58,793 bases of DNA from NCBI GenBank assembly GCA_017463125.1, contig JAFTPV010000004.1, positions 1-58,793 of the forward strand, written 5' to 3'. Positions 43,161 to 51,164 of the stretch are shown here, one piece after another. Both the position numbers and the translations under genes were made by a program. Positions within the stretch are counted from its first letter, which is position 1. Each line of letters begins with the position of its first letter. The stretch comes from Clostridia bacterium (GTDB taxonomy: Bacteria > Bacillota > Clostridia > Oscillospirales > CAG-272). The notes beneath the pieces were generated by a model that saw only the letters and a program-made list of their open reading frames with translations, made no database searches and had not been told where the DNA came from.

Positions 43161-45329
43161 ATGAACAAAAAGCTGACCATATCAATCTTACTCGCCCTGC
43201 TCCTGACACTTCTCTTTACTGCCTGCCAAGGACAAAAGGCGGTAAGCGGAATTGAGATAACAGGAGGACTGATAAGCGAGTACAGCCTTAACGACACTCC
43301 GGATTTTTCCAAAGTACAAGCTAAAGTTACATACAACGACGGAACTGCAAAAAACGTTGGCTTCTCGGATTTAACCTTTGGAGCTATAGACACTACAACC
43401 GTCGGAACAAAGCAATTGACTATCACGTACGAGGGCTTTATACTTAATGTAGCAATAACCGTGAAGGGTAATTCTCTTGACTCCGGTGCAGATGATACTG
43501 TCGACCCATCAGCTCTTTTTGTAACAGGAACCTCGCTTCCGGAATCGCTGGCTCTTTGGAGTACGAATAGAGGCGAATTCAAAAATCAGACAAACGGCTA
43601 CGTTGTCGGTGACGATAATAGCTTCTATTTCACGTTAAAATTAAGTGTTTATTCAGGAGCTGGTGAAAAAGTGAACGTCACCTCCTACACAAGTGTTTCA
43701 ACTGTTCGTCTTCTCGGTTCCGATACCGTTCTGACAGGCGAAGAGCTTGATAAGTACGTCACTATCGACGAGTCTAAAAACGCCTTTGATTTTACCGATG
43801 CTGCTGTTGGCAAATCGTTTATTATCTCTTCCCGCCCCCGCGACTACGTTGAGGGGAAGGAGGAAGAAATGACGAAGAGCTTTACTGTAACCGTCGTTGA
43901 CGGATATAACGTATACGAGGCTTACGAGCTAAATTATATTACGAATTCCGACACTTTCGATTTCAGCGAAACTAATGAAAACGAAACCAGAACACAGGTT
44001 GAGATCGTAGACGATTTCTTAAGGAACGAGAAAAATGCAACAAGACCCGAGAGCCTTAACGCAATAATTATTCATAACAATCTCGTTATAGAGAAAACGG
44101 ATATTCCCCGAGAGTATTTCCTTGATGGAAATCGCGATAACGAGCTATACGACTTTATGTCGATATTTATACACGCCCTAAACGATACGCAAAAGACCTT
44201 TACAATACACGGAAACTATTTTGCTATCTACTCCTATAACCTTCCCTGCGTTGTTGAAGAAGGCGTTGCCAACCAGGATAATATGGTATCAAACGCACAG
44301 CTCTTCAGATTTTTGGTTGACGTAGATATGGACAAGAACTTCGACCATACGAAATATACCACTAACGTAAAAAATCTTATGCTCGTAGACAATGACCCTA
44401 AAAGCAACGTCGAAGCAAATGCAAAAAAAGCAATGCTCGGTATCGCCGCGATGAAAACCTACTGCCACGTAATAAACCTTGATAACGTAAAGGTTCAAGC
44501 ATTCTATATAAGCATCATTGCTGAACGTGACTATCATACTGTAAACATCAAGGACTCCATATTCTATAATTCTTATCAGAATCACATTCACCTCGCCGCA
44601 AACAACCACTGCCAAGAGGACGACGAGGAGCCGCTTGCAAACGGTTATCCAAGACTTACTCTGAACGTTAAGAGTTCCTCTATCACACAAAGCGGCGGTC
44701 CTGCGATAATTTCGCAGACAATCGATCCGGCTCTTAATAAAAACAAGTATTCCGGTGCTTTAGTGAATATTTCTGACGATACAACTATAGAAAGCTGGGT
44801 TTCGGGCGACGAGGCTTGGTTCAAGGCTTTGAGTATCAATGTTCTTTCCACTAATATAAAGCTCCTCAACCCGTCTTTCTTGAAGCAAAACTCTTCCTTT
44901 GTCAAGGAGGAGATAAAGATCGTAGGCGGTAAACAGGAGAAATTAACTCTTATGAACATCGTTATGGTCAACCTTCTCGTACCCGATATGAGCGGCGGAA
45001 TCGACGGTGCTATAAATCAGGTATTAGGCTCCGGAAACGTTGACGGTAAGCTTATCATAGGCGGTACTACCGTTATGGATATGGACGATAGCGTGTATAA
45101 CGGCAAGCCCATCAAATACGGAAGCCCTACAGTTTCTGATCTAAAAGAGTCAAGCCCTGAACTACGCGTCTTTACAACTACAAACGGTGGAGTTGCCTAT
45201 ACCACAACAATGGGCACACTCAACATTGAAGAAGGAGACATCAGCGCCAAGAGCGAAAATGATTTCCTAACACTCTACTTCTATTCGATGGCTATTGTTT
45301 TCGGAAATTATCACCCCGTTGGAAACTGA
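43161..45329 (+). CDS. Large lipoprotein with Ig-like and beta-helix-like regions (copy 1)
   Basis: A 722-aa lipoprotein: lipobox LFTAC with Cys22. Residues about 28-100 are a Big_3-type Ig domain (EYSLNDTPDFSKVQAKVTYNDGTAK). From about 300 to 600 short beta-strand turns recur (TIHGNYFAIYSY, NLMLVDNDPKS, LDNVKVQAFYIS, VNIKDSIFYNS, LNVKSSSITQSGGPAII), suggesting a right-handed parallel beta-helix. SD AAGGAG. It is paralogous to the next gene. No catalytic motif is recognised; probable surface binding or modifying protein. Confidence 0.72.
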   Translation: MNKKLTISILLALLLTLLFTACQGQKAVSGIEITGGLISEYSLNDTPDFSKVQAKVTYNDGTAKNVGFSDLTFGAIDTTTVGTKQLTITYEGFILNVAITVKGNSLDSGADDTVDPSALFVTGTSLPESLALWSTNRGEFKNQTNGYVVGDDNSFYFTLKLSVYSGAGEKVNVTSYTSVSTVRLLGSDTVLTGEELDKYVTIDESKNAFDFTDAAVGKSFIISSRPRDYVEGKEEEMTKSFTVTVVDGYNVYEAYELNYITNSDTFDFSETNENETRTQVEIVDDFLRNEKNATRPESLNAIIIHNNLVIEKTDIPREYFLDGNRDNELYDFMSIFIHALNDTQKTFTIHGNYFAIYSYNLPCVVEEGVANQDNMVSNAQLFRFLVDVDMDKNFDHTKYTTNVKNLMLVDNDPKSNVEANAKKAMLGIAAMKTYCHVINLDNVKVQAFYISIIAERDYHTVNIKDSIFYNSYQNHIHLAANNHCQEDDEEPLANGYPRLTLNVKSSSITQSGGPAIISQTIDPALNKNKYSGALVNISDDTTIESWVSGDEAWFKALSINVLSTNIKLLNPSFLKQNSSFVKEEIKIVGGKQEKLTLMNIVMVNLLVPDMSGGIDGAINQVLGSGNVDGKLIIGGTTVMDMDDSVYNGKPIKYGSPTVSDLKESSPELRVFTTTNGGVAYTTTMGTLNIEEGDISAKSENDFLTLYFYSMAIVFGNYHPVGN

Positions 45330-45368
45330 CAGCTAAAGCAGACACCATTTTAAAACAAAGTAACAAAA

Positions 45369-47516
45369 ATGAAAAAAAGATTTATACTTATCACTTTATT
45401 TACGGTACTTTTGGCGCTTATTCTCACCGCTTGTCAGGGTGAAAAGGCGGTAACGGGTATAACCGTAATAGGTGGCCTCAAATATGAGTACGAGTTAGGC
45501 GAGGTACCCGACTTCTCATCAGTCAAGGCTTGTATATCATTCAATGATGGCACATCTGTCGAGGTAGACTCATCCGCTCTTCAGTTTGACGGCATTAACA
45601 CCGCCATCGCGGGAGCGCAGCAGCTTACGATAAAGCACGGCGGATACACTCACACCGTACAGATAACGGTTAAAGGTGGGGCTATGTCAGGTTCGCCCGA
45701 GGACATTATAACAGGCGTGTCCCTTCCCGAATCGTTGGCTCTTTGGAGTACTAAGAAAAACGATTTTATTAATAAAAATCACGGCTATGTAGTAGGTGAC
45801 GACAATCCCTTCTATTTCACCCTAAAGCTCAGTGTTTATACCACCGACGGTGAGAAGAAAAACGTTACCTCTTATACCAGCGTATCTAATGTTTATCTCA
45901 AGGGTGAAGAGGTGCCTTTGACCGACGGTGAGTTAAGCAAATACGTTTCTATCGATGAAGAGAAAAATGCCTTTGACTTTACAGAGGAGGCAATAGGCAA
46001 AAGCTTTGTTATCAAGACACGTCCTCGTGATTGCTCAGAAAATCAGATTGACGACTTTACAAGGAGCCTTGATGTCACCGTAGTTGACGGCTACAATATT
46101 TACGAGGCTTACGAGCTTAACTATCTCACAAATTCAGAAAATTTCGACAGTGAGATCAAAATTCCCGATGACTCAAGAGGTCAGACGGCAATCGTTGATG
46201 ACTTCTTGAAAAACGAAAAGAACGCGACACGCCCAGAGAATATTAGCGGTATAGTCATTCATAATGACTTAGTTATTAAGACAACCGATATCCCCAGGGA
46301 ATATTTCCTTGACGGAAACCGTAAAAACGAGCTTTACGATTATATCTCTGTATATAACCATTGCCTTACAGAAGATAATAAGACCCTTACCATAAACGGA
46401 AATTATTTTGCTATTTACTCATACGATCTGCCTCCGGTAGTTGCCGATGGACTTGGAAATCAGGACGACTCTCTATCTGAGGGGCAGTTATTCAAATTTA
46501 CTGTAAACGCTGGTAAGAATGCTAACTATAATTACAGGCTATATTCTACAAATATTACGAATCTTATGCTTGTAGACAACAATCCGCAAAGCAATAACAT
46601 AGATAATAGTTCAAAGGCTATGCGCGGTCTTATCGCGATAAAAACGCGTGAGCAAGCAGTAACTCTCGACAATATTAATATACAATCATATTACATTAGT
46701 TATTATGCAGAAGGGGATTATCAGACCGTTAGAATTAAAGACTCTATATTCTATAATTCTTGGCAAAACCATCTATTCTTCCGTCCGGAAAATACTATTC
46801 AAGGAGCTGATGAAGAGCCTGTAAGTGAAAATTATCCACGTCTTACAGTCAATATAGAAAGCTCGAAAATAACCTCGTGCGGAGGGCCTGCTATAATCTC
46901 GTTTGTGGCAGATCCCGCCTTTACAAAAAATAAGTATTCAGGCACTCTAATTAACATTTCCGAAGACACCGTTCTGGAAAGCTGGGTCAGCGGTGAGGAG
47001 GCGTGGTTCACCTCAATGAATATCTCCTTTGCTGCCCTTCAGCTTAAAAATCTAAATCTGCTAGTGCAAAAGGAAGACTCAAGCTTCATCAAGGAGGAAA
47101 TCAAGGTTGTCAACGGTAAGGAAACCACATTCAAGATGATGAATATGGTTATGGTAACCCTGATGGTGCCTGATCTAAGCGGAGGCTGGCAGGGTATCCT
47201 TGATCAGATGCAAGGTAGCACCGATATTGACGGCAAGCTTATTATCGGCAACAAAACGATTATGGATATGGATGACTGCACGGTAGACGGTAAGCATTAC
47301 AACTTCACCGATACAAAGATAGCTGAGCACAAGGCAAAAAATCCCGAGAGCCACGTTTTGACTAACGTGTCAGGCGGCTCGGCATACACTTCTGTCGGTA
47401 GCAATCTTACAGAGCTTTCCGGTGATATAAGCGCTACCAGCGATGATGATTATCTCACCGTATATTTCTATACTCTCGGAATCGTGTTTGGCAACTATCA
47501 CAGCCTAATTAACTAA
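45369..47516 (+). CDS. Large lipoprotein with Ig-like and beta-helix-like regions (copy 2)
   Basis: The 715-aa paralogue of the preceding gene, collinear along its whole length: lipobox LILTAC with Cys22, Big_3-like domain (about 28-100), the shared SLPESLALWSTK and GYVVGDDN segments, the IPREYFLDGNR motif and the same beta-helix-like repeats. It differs in loop insertions and in AIKTREQAVTLDN-type turns. Tandem duplication with divergence; the pair may form a heteromer or show specialised binding. The SD is weak (AAAGTAAC). Last gene of the operon. Confidence 0.72.
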   Translation: MKKRFILITLFTVLLALILTACQGEKAVTGITVIGGLKYEYELGEVPDFSSVKACISFNDGTSVEVDSSALQFDGINTAIAGAQQLTIKHGGYTHTVQITVKGGAMSGSPEDIITGVSLPESLALWSTKKNDFINKNHGYVVGDDNPFYFTLKLSVYTTDGEKKNVTSYTSVSNVYLKGEEVPLTDGELSKYVSIDEEKNAFDFTEEAIGKSFVIKTRPRDCSENQIDDFTRSLDVTVVDGYNIYEAYELNYLTNSENFDSEIKIPDDSRGQTAIVDDFLKNEKNATRPENISGIVIHNDLVIKTTDIPREYFLDGNRKNELYDYISVYNHCLTEDNKTLTINGNYFAIYSYDLPPVVADGLGNQDDSLSEGQLFKFTVNAGKNANYNYRLYSTNITNLMLVDNNPQSNNIDNSSKAMRGLIAIKTREQAVTLDNINIQSYYISYYAEGDYQTVRIKDSIFYNSWQNHLFFRPENTIQGADEEPVSENYPRLTVNIESSKITSCGGPAIISFVADPAFTKNKYSGTLINISEDTVLESWVSGEEAWFTSMNISFAALQLKNLNLLVQKEDSSFIKEEIKVVNGKETTFKMMNMVMVTLMVPDLSGGWQGILDQMQGSTDIDGKLIIGNKTIMDMDDCTVDGKHYNFTDTKIAEHKAKNPESHVLTNVSGGSAYTSVGSNLTELSGDISATSDDDYLTVYFYTLGIVFGNYHSLIN

Positions 47517-47518
47517 CA

Positions 47519-47550
47519 AAAAAACGCACTGCTACGGCAGTGCGTTTTTT
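47519..47550. terminator. Strong bidirectional terminator
   Basis: AAAAAACGCACTGC (47519-47532), TACG tetraloop, GCAGTGCGTTTTTT (47537-47550): 14-bp perfect stem between the lipoprotein operon and convergent pfp. Confidence 0.93.
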
Positions 47551-47577
47551 GTATCTATTATAATATTAAGGAAGAAA

Positions 47578-48816
47578 TCAAAGCACTATATGCTCGGGCA
47601 TGCCGTTCTCGTAAACAACGGGGCATTCGCCCATAATGAGAGGCTTAAGATAATTTATTCCCGCCTCGGTGATACCGTCAGAGGTTTCGTTTATATACTC
47701 GTCAGGAACGGTTTTTACCGCATTTGCTATCTCGGCAATATTATAAGCGCCGTAGCTTACGGAATACTCTTCACCGTCTGCCCTGTCTATTGTCGCCATA
47801 ACGCCGGTTTTGCCCTCTGTTGCATACTTAACAGCAGCAAAGCCTACGCCGACAGACTCGGTGATATCGGTAAGTGAGGCTATGTGAGCCGCGCATCTTT
47901 GCGGAAGATTAAGCTCTATGGAGCGAACCTTACAACCAACGCGCTCCTTAACGAGATCCTCAAGCACCTTTCCTGCGCCCGAGAGTGCAACGTGACCGAA
48001 GGCGTCAACCTTCCTGCCGCCGAGTCCCTCGCCAACGTATCTGCCGTCAGCAAACCTTATTCCCTCGGATACCGCAACGAGAAGCGCGGGGTGATCCTTC
48101 TGAAGCTCATTTATGGACTCTATGAATTTCTCGGGGTCAAAGCTGCGCTCGGGGAGATAGATAAGGTCGGGAGCCTTACCGCCCGATATAACGGGAAGAG
48201 CCGCCGATGCCGTAAGCCAGCCTGCATCTCTGCCCATTACCTCAACTATCGTAACAGCCTTCATAGAATATACGGAGATATCTCTGATAAGCTCCTTCAT
48301 CGTTGTAGCAACGAATTTTGCGGCAGAGCCGAAGCCGGGGGTATGGTCTGTTGCAGCAAGGTCATTATCAATAGTTTTAGGAACACCTACGACACGCATT
48401 TCGTAATCGTGCTCGGATGCAAACTGCGAGAGCTTTGAAACCGTGTCCATAGAATCGTTTCCGCCTATGTAGAAGAAATATCTGATATTATATTTTTTGA
48501 ATATCTCTATAAGCTTTTCGTAGGTTTCAGGATCAGCCTCGGGAGATTTCATCTTCTTACGGCAGGAGCCTAGTGCCGCAGAGGGGGTCTGCTTAAGAAT
48601 TTCAAGCTTCCTTTCATCAGAAAAAATATCGGTAAGGTTGATTAGATTTTCCTGAAGGAAGCCCTCGATACCGTTCCTCATACCGAAAAGTGTGTCTATT
48701 ATTCCCTCGCCTTTTGCCGCAAGGGCGCCTTTAATTACACCTGCCAGAGTTGCATTTATAGCAGCGGTAGGACCGCCTGACTGTCCTACTACCGCATTGC
48801 CTTTTAACATCGTCAT
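47578..48816 (-). CDS. pfp: Pyrophosphate-dependent 6-phosphofructokinase
   Basis: The 412-aa enzyme phosphorylates fructose-6-P, probably with pyrophosphate: the phosphoryl-donor motif is GGNDSMDT (ATP enzymes have GGDGS) and the catalytic loop is PKTIDNDLAATDHTPGFGSA. VGQSGGPTAAINATLAG and MGRDAGWLTA are family motifs. It gives reversible glycolytic flux and saves ATP, common in anaerobic Clostridia. SD AAAGGAAAAAAT and its own perfect promoter. Confidence 0.93.
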   Translation of the reverse strand: MTMLKGNAVVGQSGGPTAAINATLAGVIKGALAAKGEGIIDTLFGMRNGIEGFLQENLINLTDIFSDERKLEILKQTPSAALGSCRKKMKSPEADPETYEKLIEIFKKYNIRYFFYIGGNDSMDTVSKLSQFASEHDYEMRVVGVPKTIDNDLAATDHTPGFGSAAKFVATTMKELIRDISVYSMKAVTIVEVMGRDAGWLTASAALPVISGGKAPDLIYLPERSFDPEKFIESINELQKDHPALLVAVSEGIRFADGRYVGEGLGGRKVDAFGHVALSGAGKVLEDLVKERVGCKVRSIELNLPQRCAAHIASLTDITESVGVGFAAVKYATEGKTGVMATIDRADGEEYSVSYGAYNIAEIANAVKTVPDEYINETSDGITEAGINYLKPLIMGECPVVYENGMPEHIVL

Positions 48817-48857
48817 ATTTTTTCCTTTCAGCTTTACGCTTTTCGTTTTTCACATAT

Positions 48858-48886
48858 ATTATACTATTTACCAAAGTTTATGTCAA
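48858..48886 (-). promoter_or_regulatory. Promoter of pfp
   Basis: Minus strand TTGACA (48881-48886), 17 bp, TATAAT (48858-48863), placed just after the stop of the upstream SOD-like gene. Confidence 0.88.
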
Positions 48887-48896
48887 GCCCTTTTTA

Positions 48897-49433
48897 CTAT
48901 TCCGAAAGAAGTTTTGCTATATCAAGGCGTGCTACAGCGGCCTTAAGATACTCTTCCTTTCTGTATCCGTAATCGGCAAAATAAGCGTGCTCGCATACGT
49001 CAAGAGCCAAGAGAGGCATGGTCGTAAGGTACATACCGTTATTTTCACCGCTTGATGCAAATTTTATATTACCGCGCCTATCCTTATATACGTAAAGGAA
49101 ACCGTATTCTATCCCCTTCGCATACTCGAGCGCCCTGTAACAAAAATCATCCTCGGAGGAAAAATACCGCTTTATCGCGGGGTGTCGTACGTCGTTTTTT
49201 GCAAATGAGTCAAAAAAGGTCAGGTGTGAGTGATAATTTATAAGAAGCGGCAGTATTTCACACTTTACGCTACGCTTCAAGCTCATACGGTATATCTCTA
49301 AGGGTGTCTTGCCTGCAATCTCTGGTATGCTCTTTTCCATAACCGAGTGCTTACATCGTAAAGTTTCCGTATATTCTCTGTGCTTTGATATATTATCCTT
49401 GCTCAAAAAGAGCTCCATCGCCGAACTATCCAT
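48897..49433 (-). CDS. Fe/Mn superoxide dismutase-like protein (clostridial subgroup)
   Basis: The 178-aa protein aligns with Fe/Mn SOD: NYHSHLTFFDSF matches the second His ligand region, and LALDVCEHAYFADYGYRKEEYL contains the Asp and His ligands (DxxEH). At the N terminus the segment SKDNISKHREYTETL aligns with the HHxxHHxxY helix of SOD but the first ligand His becomes Asp and His30 becomes Lys, with Tyr34 kept. Enzyme activity is therefore doubtful. It lies 59 bp downstream of hslO on the same strand, a second oxidative-stress gene. Confidence 0.75.
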   Translation of the reverse strand: MDSSAMELFLSKDNISKHREYTETLRCKHSVMEKSIPEIAGKTPLEIYRMSLKRSVKCEILPLLINYHSHLTFFDSFAKNDVRHPAIKRYFSSEDDFCYRALEYAKGIEYGFLYVYKDRRGNIKFASSGENNGMYLTTMPLLALDVCEHAYFADYGYRKEEYLKAAVARLDIAKLLSE

Positions 49434-49492
49434 AAAGCAACCTCAAAAAAAGAACTTCGTGAGTATTTTATGCCCACGAAGCTTTTTTGGTA

Positions 49493-50398
49493 TCAGAGCT
49501 GTTTGAGAAGCTCGCTTTCGCTGTAAGTATATTCGGTGTTGCAGAAGCGGCAAACGGCAGTAAGCTCGCGCGCCTTCCCCTCCGCCTGTTGCTCATCAAG
49601 CATATTAAGGATCTCGCTCTTGCCAAGGCTCTGTATTTTCTTTTTCATTCTGTCGCGGCCGCAGTCGCACTTATATTCCACCTCAAGAGTGTCGAATATA
49701 TCGTAGGGTATATCACGCATTGCAATATCCGCGATAGCCTTATTGTCAAGCCCTTTGTCAAAATATCGGGAAATGTTCGAGAGGTCGGCGGCGTTTCTCT
49801 CAATGAGGTCAACCGTCGCGTCGTCGGGGAACGGCATCAGCTGAACAAGAACTCCGCCTGCGGCAAGGCAGGTATAGTCCTTGTCAATCAGAACACCGAG
49901 GGAAAGCACCGTCGGCACCTGCTCGCTTTTTGCAAAATAGGTGGCAATATCCTCGGCAATCTCTCCGCTCACAAGCTCGATAGTACCGATCTGGGGTTCG
50001 TTTGCGCCAACGGACTTAACGAATGAGATAGTGCCGTTACCGACAGCGGCTCCAACGTCGAGCTTACCGTTTGGCTTCTTCGGCGGGCTTACAAGCGGGT
50101 TCTGAATATAGCCCTTAACGTTTCCAAAATAATCACCGACGGCAATAATCTTACCTGCCTCGCCGTCACCCGAAATTGATATAGTAACGGTATCTTTTGA
50201 CTCGGGGAGCATAGTTCCTATCATAGAAGCTGCGGTAACAGTTCTGCCGAGCGCTGCGGAGGCGGTAGGGCTTGTGTGATGGTATTTTATCATATCGTCA
50301 ACGATTTTTCTCGAATTAATAACTAAAATTCGGGCAGAACCATCTCTCGTCATGCCTCTGAGTATCGTTGAGGTTGGTAACCTTTTACTATTTTCCAT
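49493..50398 (-). CDS. hslO: Redox-regulated chaperone Hsp33
   Basis: The 301-aa protein is Hsp33, activated by oxidation to hold unfolding proteins. It has the N-terminal core (TRDGSARILVINS, HHTSPTASAALGRTVTAASMIGTML), GGVLVQLMPFP and the zinc switch: CDC at 244-246 and CRFC at 283-286. Its start overlaps the methyltransferase gene by 11 bp, so it belongs to the same transcript. Confidence 0.95.
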   Translation of the reverse strand: MENSKRLPTSTILRGMTRDGSARILVINSRKIVDDMIKYHHTSPTASAALGRTVTAASMIGTMLPESKDTVTISISGDGEAGKIIAVGDYFGNVKGYIQNPLVSPPKKPNGKLDVGAAVGNGTISFVKSVGANEPQIGTIELVSGEIAEDIATYFAKSEQVPTVLSLGVLIDKDYTCLAAGGVLVQLMPFPDDATVDLIERNAADLSNISRYFDKGLDNKAIADIAMRDIPYDIFDTLEVEYKCDCGRDRMKKKIQSLGKSEILNMLDEQQAEGKARELTAVCRFCNTEYTYSESELLKQL

Positions 50399-51164
50399 TA
50401 TTTACTCCATTTTCCTTTTTACATCTTGCGACGATATATATCCGCTCATTTTCGTCCGTCGCAGACGAAAAATCAAAATCCGAATAAGCGCCTATAAATT
50501 CAAAGCCTGTATCCTTTAGCATACCCTTGATGCTTCTGAGAGTATACATTTTTTCCCTTTGAGCCTCGTCGTATCTCTCATACCTTCCGTCATCCCCCTC
50601 AGCAAAGAGAGTTATGTAGAAATCGCAGATACCGCTTTTTTCATTATAATAGTTCTGCCAGATACAAACGCCGCCCTGCTCCTCCATTACGTAGGACCTA
50701 TCAGAATAGATATTTTCAAACTTATATTTTCCGTTAATATCGAAGATAAAAAGTCCGTCGGGAATGAGATAATTGTGAACCAGGGATAAGCATTTTTTTA
50801 CATCGGCAGGGCTTGTCAGGTGGTTTATACTGTCAAGACAGCAAACTGTAACGTCAACAGTTCCGTAAAGCTCAAACTCACGCATATCCTGACAGAGCCA
50901 CAGAACGTCATGCCCGTCAGACTCTGCAATTTCTCTTGCAATATCCAACATTTCGGGAGAATAGTCAACTCCCGTCATATCGTAGCCGCGACATGCAAGC
51001 TCGAGAGTCATTCGACCCGTTCCGCAGGCAAGATCGAGCAAAAGCTCGGGGCGGGTGTCCCCGTATTCCCTCCTAATAATTTCCTCGATAAAGTCTGCCC
51101 AAGCGCCGTAATCAATATCCGAATTTATCGAATCGTAGAAGGGGGCAAGTAAGTCGTATATCAT
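50388..51164 (-). CDS. Class I SAM-dependent methyltransferase
   Basis: The 258-aa protein has a Rossmann methyltransferase fold: motif I LLLDLACGTGRMTLELA (about residues 41-57), TGVDYSPEMLDIA, DVTVCCLDSINHL and GLFIFDINGKYKF. The substrate is not evident; no target-recognition domain for DNA is visible. The start overlaps the helicase stop by 4 bp (ATGA) and the end overlaps hslO, so it is translationally linked to the TerB/ATPase/helicase genes upstream. Confidence 0.82.
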   Translation of the reverse strand: MIYDLLAPFYDSINSDIDYGAWADFIEEIIRREYGDTRPELLLDLACGTGRMTLELACRGYDMTGVDYSPEMLDIAREIAESDGHDVLWLCQDMREFELYGTVDVTVCCLDSINHLTSPADVKKCLSLVHNYLIPDGLFIFDINGKYKFENIYSDRSYVMEEQGGVCIWQNYYNEKSGICDFYITLFAEGDDGRYERYDEAQREKMYTLRSIKGMLKDTGFEFIGAYSDFDFSSATDENERIYIVARCKKENGVNNGK

